Part shown: positions 21,716-30,539 of the stretch, in pieces
Layout of the letters: each line of letters starts with the position of its first letter
Position numbering within the stretch: position 1 is the first letter of the stretch
Notes under the pieces: model-generated
What the model was told of the DNA's origin: nothing
The model's database searches: none
What the model saw: the letters and a program-made list of their open reading frames with translations, nothing else
Source: Chromera velia
Taxonomy: Eukaryota; Sar; Chromeraceae
Assembly (NCBI GenBank): GCA_018398765.1
Contig: JAHBMJ010001443.1
Span: 1 to 30,862 of the forward strand
DNA length: 30,862 nt
Direction: 5' to 3'
Translations under genes and position numbers: made by a program

Positions 21716-21720
21716 CCTTT
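21716..21720. repeat. Right target-site duplication of the copia element
   Basis: CCTTT, identical to 15914-15918. Confidence 0.9.
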
Positions 21721-21968
21721 TTTCATTTTTGAGTGGGAACGTCTAGTAAGAAGTTTAACTTAACAAACTTTTTGTTTCATTACTGCTTCTACATAACTGT
21801 TTTCAAATTGTAAATATAAGGTACATGATTACTATCACAGAACCAAACTAAACCAAGCTCCTAACCAAAAAATGAAAAAAATATGTTGTGCAAGTGCATG
21901 CGATCTCAGGGTCTCTCGGCTGATCTCAGCAGAGCTGCGCTGCACCCTGAGGCGATTGAATAGACCCG

Positions 21969-22061
21969 GGGCGACCCGCGACACCTAAGGAGCCATGCGT
22001 TAGCAGCGCTATGGCTGTAGCTAGGGCGACCCGCGACACTAGCTAGGGCGACCCGCGACAC
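21969..22061 (+). promoter_or_regulatory. Three copies of GGGCGACCCGCGACAC upstream of the 22457 gene
   Basis: The 16-mer GGGCGACCCGCGACAC occurs at 21969-21984, 22024-22039 and 22046-22061. The last two lie in a 22-base tandem unit that includes AGCTA. AAGGAGCCA follows the first and third copies. The block is GC-rich in otherwise AT-rich flanks and lies about 400-490 bases before the ATG at 22457, so a regulatory role for that gene is plausible but inferred. Confidence 0.5.
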
Positions 22062-22395
22062 CCAAGGAGCCACTCGCCGCATGCAGGCGGCAGACCGAGC
22101 GAGAGACGGCTATAGCTGAATCCGCGTGGCTCGGAATGGCTCGTCAGGCCTCGGCGACCGTCTACCCGAGTATACCCGATCGAGTCGAGTAACCCGACAC
22201 AAAAATTGCAGACTCAATGCAGAGACTTCATGCAGAAGTCTTCCGATCACGAAAGGACGTCAAGAAGCTTGTTGTCAGCGTAGAGCTACACCTCACACTT
22301 CACTCTCAACTTGGAGAAACAAGCCCACGCCTTGTTCTGCTGACATCTGTACACCAAAAAAGGCTGTTTATTGTCCACTGTCTTACGAGAGACTT

Positions 22396-22425
22396 CATTC
22401 ACAACTACTCCATTCACAACTACTC
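22396..22425 (+). repeat. 15-bp tandem duplication just before the cysteine-rich gene
   Basis: CATTCACAACTACTC occurs twice in tandem, ending about 30 bases before the ATG at 22457. It is probably within the 5' untranslated region. Confidence 0.85.
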
Positions 22426-22456
22426 CATCAATTAACGCTTTCTCAGTGTCACCAGC

Positions 22457-22897
22457 ATGTTCAAGCCCAGGAAGAACACTGTTCTCTTCGCACTCCTGGC
22501 CCTTGTGGCCCTCGCCTCCTCCCAGGACCTCATGGAGAATAGCGCCGACTCTTCTACTGCCTCTGCGGGCAACCTCCGAAGCCTTCAATACAGGTACAGA
22601 GGATCTTGTGCCAACTGTCTGGGTCGCCCTGTATCGGATCGGTGCTGGCAGACATGCACACGGGGTCCTGCCGTTACAGAGCAAGCCTGCGAAAACTACG
22701 TTGACACCGCCAAGAGACACCTGTGTCGCCAGAAGTGCCGACCTGCCACCGGCTACTCTACTGTCGAGACCTTCATCACCCAAAGGCAGTGCACCAACTA
22801 CTGCGAGCAGAACGTGGCCAACACCTGGTGTGGCCTGTATGAGCGTAGTTGCCGGGAGACACTGACGTACCAGGACGCGCGCATCTGTAGGGCTTGA
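22457..22897 (+). CDS. Small secreted 12-cysteine protein, intronless
   Basis: This 146-aa frame runs from ATG 22457 to TGA 22895-22897. A basic start and a hydrophobic segment (VLFALLALVALASSQ) give a clear signal peptide, with cleavage likely near residue 23. A Ser/Ala-rich linker follows to about residue 45. The mature part has 12 cysteines spaced x2, x8, x3, x10, x11, x3, x17, x3, x8, x6, x11, including three CX3C pairs (CWQTC, CRQKC, CTNYC). An even cysteine number in a secreted protein suggests six disulfides. I recognise no named family and assign no function. Codon use is GC-rich at third positions, unlike the AT-rich flanks. Repeats upstream may regulate it. Confidence 0.85.
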   Translation: MFKPRKNTVLFALLALVALASSQDLMENSADSSTASAGNLRSLQYRYRGSCANCLGRPVSDRCWQTCTRGPAVTEQACENYVDTAKRHLCRQKCRPATGYSTVETFITQRQCTNYCEQNVANTWCGLYERSCRETLTYQDARICRA

Positions 22898-23396
22898 GAC
22901 GCATCACCTGCGTGGGTCTCTTGTTGTACCGGAACTGGTGAGCCAGCCTTTTGACTATGATTCTGCATACCGCAAAGGTACTCCACTTCATTTTGTCGGT
23001 CTCTTCGTCTGTCATCGTTTTGTAGAGCTTTTTTGTATCGTGATTTCATTCAGACAGACGACTCGGCGGCAGGATGTCCCTCGGTTCACAGGCTTGAATC
23101 GCGATATCGTGACTTCCCAATACTTCCCTGGCAGTGATCCATCAGGTCGCGTTCGTCCATCTTCAAGTTGCCTTGCCTGGCTGTGTCTCGTTCCAACCCA
23201 AGCTGTGAACTTCTAGCTTGACTTTCTCTACACTTCTTCTTCTCCTTCTTCAGTTTGCAGCACTCTCATGACTTCCCACTCCACTATCTTGGCTGAATCA
23301 TGACCAAGAGACCCCGAGCGAGAAGAAGAAGTTCGTCGAGGTTCCTCCGCGATCCACTACCGCGGCTCGATCGTTCAACTTGTCGTCTACCAAATT
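22898..23396. other. Non-coding stretch after the cysteine-rich gene
   Basis: No supported gene. A C/T tract ending TTCTTCAG at 23254 looks like a splice acceptor, so a 3' untranslated exon or an unrelated exon could begin there, but no frame supports it. Confidence 0.3.
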
Positions 23397-23424
23397 AACA
23401 GCCCCTGAATCGGCGGGGGCTGTT
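23397..23424. other. Perfect 9-bp stem-loop
   Basis: AACAGCCCC (23397-23405) and GGGGCTGTT (23416-23424) form a GC-rich stem around a 10-base loop. The role is unknown; it could mark a transcript 3' end. Confidence 0.5.
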
Positions 23425-23999
23425 GCGTGTGTGCATGTGTGGCTAAATGCGGCGTGATGAGAAAAAGGACGGGAACAAACGAACAAAACCAGTACTCCCA
23501 AGTGTGAAATCGCAAGCAAGTGAAAGCATGCTGCCTTCTCTTTGTTCATTGTTGAGTCTCAGTGTGTCAGACACATCTCCAGCCGCTAGTAATGTGTCTT
23601 TCTTGCTTTCCGCGAAGTTCTGAGAAAAATGACTCAATTGAATTATGCGAAGACTTTTTTTTGTCTTCCCCTGCATTCGTGGATGAGTTACATACGTCTC
23701 CATACGCATGCTAATCAAACGTGCCAATCACTCTTATGTTTGCTGATTCGACCACAGCACTGTGAAGGACTGCAAATGAGTGTAGATGGTGGTGCATGGT
23801 GTATGGTGTATGTCAATGGAGCTGAAAGGAAGTGGGCAGTGCTGGACACGGGGGTGCTAATGTGAGAGCGGCGGCAAAATTTGCACCGTTTCTCCACTAT
23901 CACACTGTGTTTTGCGTGCTTGTGGCATGATACTCGAGCCATGCACCCTGCGTTGATCTTCTTCGATCATCATGACGGACTTTGCAAGTCTTCAAATCG

Positions 24000-24480
24000 G
24001 ATTCTAGATCGGATTCCTTCTCTAATCTAGTCTCTAATTAAAGACCCCATAAAATTTGCTAATTAAAGTCCTATATAGCTCAATTAAATGCCATAAAATT
24101 TTATAACACAAAATCTAGCTTAAAAATAAGGCTAAAATTACCTAAAATCCTATTTAAAATCTCATAAAATCTTAGCTACCTGCATGTTAGTGCATGAAGG
24201 TCCCCCAGTGTATAGGATAAGATAGGATTAATGTCTGAAACCTAATCTGAAACTACTACCAAACTAGGTCTGGAACATTAGGATACTTTTGAACGGTAAC
24301 TTTTCTAGCTAGCTAGCTTAACTTTAGCTAGAACTTTAGTTCCGAATCAGACCGTGTCACCGCATGTCACCGTTCAATTTGCCTCTAGATTCGCCTAGCA
24401 ATTCACTGAATATATGGAATAACGCAGGCCCTTAATTCTTAGTAAATTCTTTTTACACATTATAATTTGAAGTCGGCTAC
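24000..24480. other. AT-rich gene-free stretch with iterated CATAAAAT and TAGGAT words
   Basis: No gene. CATAAAAT/CTAAAATC words recur at 24,048-24,170 and TAGGAT(A/T)/CCTAATCT words at 24,220-24,290. GGCCCTTA at 24,429 resembles the GGCCCTAG end of the 26927-27515 element, so this could be an older word-iterated transposon. The left end is not identifiable. Confidence 0.3.
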
Positions 24481-24814
24481 AAAGTTTAGTATAAACTAGC
24501 CCAGAGAAGTACTCTACCCTGGGCAGTGTGGAATGACTGCTTGGCTGGCTCATGTAAACCCTTCATTAAGACAGTAAAATGGCTGGCCGTTCCATTAGAT
24601 TGCTCCCTTTTGTGGCCACCATTGCCAAGCACGGCCGGGGATAAGTTTAAAAGGAAAGGCAAGGGTAGAAGAAAAAGGGCGGCAAGAAAGATCGTAGAGG
24701 GTGCCTGACTGTCCAACTCGTTAAAAGAGGAAACTAGAAACGTTAGAGACAGAGCTAGATAGAATTTTTCCCGACCTTGCAAATCTTTTGCTTCGTCCTT
24801 CCTGTTCTGGCTAT

Positions 24815-25287
24815 CCAGCCATCTTATGGCGTCCAGACAGAAGGTAAAGCGAGGACAAGAACCCTGGGGAAGATTTAGAGAAGGAACGTAAGCAACACTA
24901 ACTTAAAAAAATAATACCTTACAGGTACATGCAAATGAGGTCTCAATCCTACTTTGCCTCTAAGAGGCTCTATAGAGCTTTGTCTTCAGACTTCTTCCGA
25001 CTCCACATAAATCCGACTCGATCTATAGATTCAACTAGAGATTCAATAACTTCGGCTGACTTGAATACAGTGACTTCAACTTGAACCTGCCGTAGGATGT
25101 TGCTCAGACCACATGTTGCTAAAGAGGCTAAACGTAGACTTGCATGTATGTGCAGAGCTTCGAGTGCGACACGTACAGGCAGACTGCGTATACGCGCGGC
25201 GGCGGGGTATGACATCGGCACATGGGCTCATTCAGATATAACGCATGCGAGGGTCCAGAGGGCGGCCCCACAAGGTAGGACTCCACA
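24815..25287 (+). repeat. Dispersed repeat R, copy A
   Basis: About 470 bases match 29,030-29,502 in direct orientation. Shared landmarks include AGACAGAAGGTAAAGCGAGG, ATGCAAATGAGGTCTCAAT, CGATCTATAGATTCAACTAG and GGTAGGACTCCACA. Over the part I aligned there are about 27 transitions and 2 transversions, plus a 10-bp insertion in copy B and a 9-bp insertion in copy A. On the minus strand both copies have a short frame of the type VEVTVFKSAEVIESLVESID. It starts after a CGGCAG acceptor-like site and is longer in copy A. Family unknown: it could be a SINE-like element or a duplicated gene fragment. Confidence 0.85.
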
Positions 25288-26926
25288 GATCCTCCCCGGC
25301 CACGGACAGGAAAATCGCGTCCTCGCGATCAGCCAAACACATCCGAGCATGTGCGAAAAGGAAAAAAAAGGCGAGTGATCGAATGAGCACAATCAACCAG
25401 ATGCAATCTAGGACGCAATGTAAACCTATGCAGCCAACAGAACACTGGCACTTCAAAGCATGTAGTCAAAGAAATAAAATCTTGAGCGTCCTCGCACCAT
25501 GACAGAGGCATGGTGAGAAAGCACAGGCTGAGACACAGAAATCCCTTTGGCACCGTCATTGAGACAGTCCTTCATAGTCAACCGACTCTCAAAATTTAGA
25601 CATGGAAGCTAACAAGCAGAAAAGTTTCCTCCCATTGACGGAAGTGAATCAGATTTACGTGTACAAACATAAACAGACTTACAATGAACAGCTTGTTTTC
25701 TTTCTCTCTTTCTCTTTTTCATTCATCTGCGCTGGAGGTATTCCCACTGCCAGTGGGCGTTATAGGGCGTTACTATCATCACTGCCTCGCCGGCAACGCC
25801 AACCCGCGAGGTCTTTCCTCGAAAAGCCTGTTTTAGGGACATCGGCTTGCTCGTGGTCTGCAGAAGCACACCATCTCTACCTGACGGCAGAGTCCATCAC
25901 TCGACGGCCACAAGCCTCCCAATGCAAGGTCTTACGTTTCCCAGTTTTCTCCTAACCTTTCATATCCCCTTAAAAGAAAGCATGAGATGGAAATGCTGGA
26001 TAGAAACAACGACAAAGAGCATGACATAGTTAAGCCCGTGCGGTCACATGTATGCTTACATCTTCATGCCGATACATGTGCTCGCAGTCGTTTACTTTAC
26101 TTTTTCTTTTTTTCTTCATCTCTCTCTCTTTCGCTCTCTTACCTCCCATTCCCGCTTCACTTTCCCCTCACTGTCTTCTTTCCTCTTCCAAGGCGCTGGT
26201 CTCGCAGAAATGCGGCAAAGTCAGACGAGCGAAGTTCAACGCGGCTACAGTGAGGCAAGAGGAGAGGGACCTACACTTTCAACAACACACTCTACATGAT
26301 AAGAGTTTGTCTTGATGCAGCTAGTAGAAAAGGTAGCCACAGCGAAGAGACAGAGAAGCAAACGACCAAAACTGGGAAAAGAAAAGAGCAGACCGATCAA
26401 CCTTCTACCGAGCAACAAACAGACAGACTCAGAGGGACACGTGCGGCCAACTAAAGAACTAATAAGACAAAAGTTTAGGCATGCACGTATGTATATATAC
26501 ACTCCCACCATATTAGATCTTCACATACTAAACCATTCACGTAAAGGGGATAGTATCAGAGGGCACCGGAAGGCAGTAAAACAAAAAACGGAGACGGGGC
26601 CAATATAAAAATTCTAAAAGGGACAAACAAGTTCATTTCGATAAATCTCTACTCTTTGAACTCTTGTGTAGTCCCACTGTTTTCTTTTCCTCTCATTTCT
26701 CTTTCATGCTGCCTTTGTTTCCCTTGAAGCGGGACGGAAAACAAAGCTGCACCTCCCACAGCTCCGTGGTCTCAAAACAAAGACGCAGATCGAACACCAC
26801 CAATGACAGACTGATCGAAAAGAAAGGGGCGGAACCGGCGGAAAGAAAGAGGTAGCGAACTCCATTTTCCGACTTTGTTTCACTTGCTCCCACTCTCTTT
26901 CTCTCTTTCTCAGACTGGCCTGCTGA
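25288..26926. other. No supported gene
   Basis: Several pyrimidine tracts ending in AG (near 25,737 and 26,192) resemble splice acceptors and are followed by short open frames, but no frame shows a known domain or a coherent exon chain. Confidence 0.3.
26919..26926. repeat. Left target-site duplication (8 bp) of element 3
   Basis: CCTGCTGA, repeated at 27516-27523 directly after the element. Confidence 0.8.
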
Positions 26927-27515
26927 CTAGGGGGGGGCACTCTTGGGCTCATATAGGATTACAAGTGCAAAAATGACATAAAAATGAACCAAAAAACATT
27001 TGAACGAGCCTTTCACACAAGCTGGAGGTCCGGCATGTTGAGTTACTTCGAAATCAATCACTTTTACTGTATAGCTTATGTGGTTACATGAGGTTACACC
27101 TCTTATTATATATGTTCCCTTGCAAAGTTATAGGTTACAAAGTTATAGGCGGTCTTGAGGTCCGTAACCAACCAAAAAGTCAACTTTCAAAAACTCTTCA
27201 AATCACTTCAAAAACACTTTAAAATACATGTAGACGAAGGTTACATCACTTTTGAAGAGGGTCATTTTAGGTTACAGGTTACAAGGTTACAAGGTTATAA
27301 GGGGTTTGGCTACAAAGTGAAAAGGACACATCGTTTTTCGTCAGTTTTTCATGTAACCTCAATCAACAGAAGATGTTTTCAATATTTTTAGACGTAAACT
27401 GATGAGATTGATCGATTAGGACCACTTTTGAAGTAAAGGTAACATTACAGGGGGGTATACCCTTATGTATAGGGGGTGTTAAAACCTGTAACCCAATATA
27501 AGTGCCAGGCCCTAG
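26927..27515. mobile_element. Non-autonomous DNA transposon, element 3 (AGGTTACA word)
   Basis: The 589-bp element starts CTAGGGGGGGGCACT and its right end reads, in reverse complement, CTAGGGCCTGGCACT. An 8-bp duplication, CCTGCTGA, flanks it. AGGTTACA or GGTTACAAGG words are iterated inside (27,078-27,100, 27,131-27,150, 27,268-27,300, 27,440-27,500), and one copy lies within 30 bases of the right end. It shares the CTAGGGNNNNGCACT terminus with the 2735-3897 element, plus a GGGGGGTATAC motif near the right end. No coding capacity is evident. Confidence 0.8.
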
Positions 27516-27523
27516 CCTGCTGA
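27516..27523. repeat. Right target-site duplication (8 bp) of element 3
   Basis: CCTGCTGA, identical to 26919-26926. Confidence 0.8.
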
Positions 27524-28507
27524 AAGGAAGTGGGTGATAGATAGAATAGCATGCCTGTAAGAGAACCCCTTCGAATGAAAGTAGACGGGCAGACAGAGGT
27601 ATGAACAAAATGTGAAGAGACGGAGAAAACACAGAACGGCAGCAGAAAGCCTCACACACACATATGTTCATACACAATGTCATTTATTCATATTTCTTCC
27701 TCCTCTCTCTTCTATCTCATTTCCTTCCCGAAGACTGCATACGCGTCTGTTCGCTTGTCATCAACAACACCGTAGATCGATTGAACATACAAGAATAGAC
27801 ATTAACGAATGAACGGCACCCAGTCAGACTTATCAGAGGGAGACGCCTGCCGGCATACCGTCTAGCTCTATGCAGATGCATGCGCAGAGACGGCTGGCTC
27901 CACCAAGGCCGCCATCCAGGGCTCCCATCAACTCCCGTGCTGCGAGGGGGAGGAGCGATACCCAGAGAACTCAGAGGGCCTCCAAAGCACCAGTATTCCC
28001 CCTGCAGGGAGAAGATGCAGAACGGACACCAAGACATGTACGGGCTGTCCCCTCGTTTTTTCTCTTTTTTTCTTTCTCGTTTAACAGACATCTCTTTCAA
28101 GATTTCTTCTCTCTTTGCTCCTTCTCTACTCATTCTCTCCACCTTTTCCATACAGTCTCTTTTTCTCAAAGGAGGAAACCAGGCATAACCCGAAACGTTT
28201 CAAATCAGCAGAAGGAAACGAGAAGGAGATAACGAATGAAGGCGCCCCCTCATGCGCTCGTGTTCTCAGACACACTAGGATCGAAATCATGATTCGGAAA
28301 CCGGCTTCAGCGACATCGACTCCAACACGCTTCCTGCTGTTTATGGCCTTATAACAGTTCTGCTTGTGGAGGGATCATCCTCTTTCGCTGGTCAATCGGT
28401 TTGTGCTGTTTCTTTTCATGTGTCTGATTTGAAATTTCGATTCATGAAGCGATCTGAGTGCGAATACTAGGTTCGATCAAAATCGATATGCTGGATTGGT
28501 TGATGTC
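27524..28507. other. No supported gene
   Basis: GC-richer DNA at 27,840-28,030 has open frames on both strands and, on the minus strand, an acceptor-like CTTCTCCCTGCAG just before 28,000. The resulting frame shows no recognised domain and I do not call it. Confidence 0.3.
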
Positions 28508-28585
28508 ATATCCTGGGTAACCCAGGATATTTTTTTTTGAAACCCAGGGTTTGACAAGATCTAGGACAAGATCAAACCCTGGGTT
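28508..28585. repeat. Two nested-theme palindromes built on CCTGGGT/ACCCAGG
   Basis: Arms ATATCCTGGGT and ACCCAGGATAT (11 bp each, one-base centre) lie at 28508-28530. After a T-run, arms AACCCAGGGTTTGA (28541-28554) and TCAAACCCTGGGTT (28572-28585) flank a 17-base loop. Both sets of arms are perfect. Cruciform or RNA hairpin formation is possible. Confidence 0.85.
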
Positions 28586-28667
28586 CGAGGTGTCCTTTTG
28601 GGTAATGCGTGTGGTATTTTGAAAGCCAAAGCCGCATATCTGGACAGTGTCTTAACCGTCTACACCA
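28568..28667 (-). promoter_or_regulatory. tRNA-like Pol III promoter, box A and weak box B (possible SINE head)
   Basis: On the minus strand TGGTGTAGACGG (28667-28656) fits the box A consensus TRGYNNARNNGG. It continues as GTTAAGACACTGTCC, so GTGT/ACAC could pair as a D-stem. GGTTTGATCTT (28578-28568) is one mismatch from a box B. The 89-base spacing is longer than in a normal tRNA, and I cannot fold a full cloverleaf. A tRNA-derived SINE or tRNA pseudogene is therefore more likely than a working tRNA. A 9-bp dyad ACCGTCTAC/GTAGACGGT (28655-28681) overlaps box A. Confidence 0.3.
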
Positions 28668-29029
28668 CAGGCGTAGACGGTCTCTTGAAAAAAGATGCCG
28701 CAGATAAAGATCATCTTGATTATATTTTTTCAAGTGGTACTTAGGTTCAGGGAGGTTCCTCCAACAATCTTCGGGATCTTCACCGAAGGACAAAGGCAAA
28801 GTCCAGGACCAGACTCAAAGAGGATCTCCGAAAGAGAATCCCAGGCAGCTTGGGATGCAAAGGGACGCTGAATTCCCCCACTTACGGTCTTTGCCTGACT
28901 GTGCCCGTATCGTTACAATCGGTTTCCAACTGTTATATAAAAGGACAAGTCTGATCTCCATCACAGAAGGTACATGAGAGTCGACACTCATCGAGCTGAG
29001 CAGTCACCACAATGCTTTATCCCCCCTGT

Positions 29030-29502
29030 CTAGCCACCTTATAGCATCTAGACAGAAGGTAAAGCGAGGACAAGAACCCTGGGGAAGATCTAAAGAAGGA
29101 ACGTGAGCAACACTAACTTAAAAAAACAACACCTTACAGGTTTATGCAAATGAGGTCTCAATCTTACTTTGCCTCTAAGAGGACCCCTGGTTCTATAGAG
29201 CTTTATCTTTAGACTTCTTCTAACTCCACATGAATCTGACTCGATCTATAGATTCAACTAGAGATTCAATGACTTCGGCTGACTTGAACACAGTGACTTC
29301 AACTCGAACCTGCCGTAGGATGTTCCTCAGACCACATGTTGCTAAAGAGGCCAAACGTAGACTTGTATGCATGCGCAGAGCTTTAGGTATAGGCAGACTG
29401 CGTATACGCACGGCGGCGGGGCATGCCATTGGCACGTGGACTCATTCAAATATAATGCGTGCGAGGGTCTAGAGGGTGGTGCCACAGGGTAGGACTCCAC
29501 AC
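29030..29502 (+). repeat. Dispersed repeat R, copy B
   Basis: Second copy of the 24815-25287 repeat, about 4.2 kb downstream in the same orientation. It carries an extra ACCCCTGGTT in the TAAGAGG...CTATAGAGC hairpin region. In the minus-strand frame shared with copy A it has a TAG where copy A has CGG. Confidence 0.85.
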
Positions 29503-29734
29503 TCTCTCCTTTCCAATCAGAAAATCCAACCAGACAACGTTTGGCCATGCACCTTCTGAGTGAAAGGAAATGGCATCCGAGAAGTGAATTGATAGAGTGC
29601 AGTGTTGAACCTCTGCCAAAGAGTCTGTTGCAATCCTTCCGACTCCTCGGAATCCAGAGGCTTCCGTACGCTTTTCAGAGCTCTCACAGGGGGGGATATA
29701 GATAGAACCCAACCGGAACGGCTGTGCGATCTAG

Positions 29735-30049
29735 CTGTGTGATAAGTGTTTATCCCCCTCGCGTGTGATCAAAGATGAGGTTCATGTCCTAACGGAATAT
29801 AAAAACACAGAAAAGGAACGAAACAGGCTGAAAGTACTCTACAAAATTGCAATACGGAAAGCGCCTATTGACATATTAAGAATACAGATCACACAACGCA
29901 TTGCAAGTGCAACCGGGAGGGGCACTTCTGATAATGAGAAGAAAATGAAGGAAATGGTGTTGCTGTTGTGCACAATCCTGCCTAGAAGCGGTTTTAAAGC
30001 GCTAGCCGAGTGTCTCAGAAAGGCTTATTGTGTCAATTATGCAAACTGA
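29735..30049 (+). pseudogene. C-terminal remnant of a non-LTR retrotransposon ORF (plus strand)
   Basis: A frame open from about 29735 to TAA/TGA-free end at 30049 (TGA at 30047-30049) begins CDKC and has DEVHVLTEY about eleven residues later. The C-x2-C-x11-H-x4-C pattern is the usual zinc motif after reverse transcriptase in many LINE-type elements (CPxC...DExHxLxxC); here the last cysteine is tyrosine. A positively charged region (NTEKERNRLKVLY) follows, as in the family, then about 60 residues that I cannot assign. There is no reverse transcriptase upstream, so the copy is 5'-truncated. The trinucleotide tail at 30187-30212 lies about 140 bases downstream. Family assignment is by motif only. 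Confidence 0.45.
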
Positions 30050-30186
30050 GGCGAATCGATCCGATTGGCATGCAGGCTTCCTTATCCCCCCCCCCCCATG
30101 AATATGTGCTCTGGGTTGTCCTCAAAGCCTTACTAGTGGCTTGGGATTTGGCGTCGCTAAATTTAGGATTTAACCCTAGCTCACTC

Positions 30187-30212
30187 ATCATCATCATCAT
30201 TATTATTATTAA
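30187..30212. repeat. (ATC)n(ATT)n trinucleotide run, likely LINE 3' tail
   Basis: TCATCATCATCATCATT then ATTATTATTAA. Simple trinucleotide tails mark the 3' ends of many non-LTR elements. It could belong to the plus-strand remnant ending at 30049 or, read in reverse, to the minus-strand remnant ending at 30540; the former is closer. Confidence 0.6.
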
Positions 30213-30539
30213 TCGGTCTATAAGCCATCATGCAGTGCATGAGTCTAGGATAATGCTTTATTGCCCCTTTGCCAGACCTGCATCATACAACGGGAGGGGG
30301 CTTCACTCTCGCAACTCTAAACACCCTGCATCTAGAAGATGCTTTCTAAATCGCTGATGCCGTTTCCCTTCTGTAGGAGGAGTGCGACAACTGCAACAGA
30401 GACTCTCAGGCAGTAGAGGCAGACAGGAAGACCGGTGGAGAAGGGGGATAGGAGATGTACGTGGGAGATGGAAAAAGAACATTCAAAGGTGAGACAGGAA
30501 GAGAGGTAAGTAACCAACACATGCATCGAATCGCAGGCC

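Noticed and set aside
27717-28232. Opposed 100-150 codon frames around a GC-rich patch
   Set aside because: One acceptor-like site is present, but no frame shows a family signature or continues into a second exon.
29016-29698. ATCCCCCCTGT ... ACAGGGGGGGAT as inverted ends of repeat R copy B
   Set aside because: Copy A lacks these ends and there is no flanking duplication.
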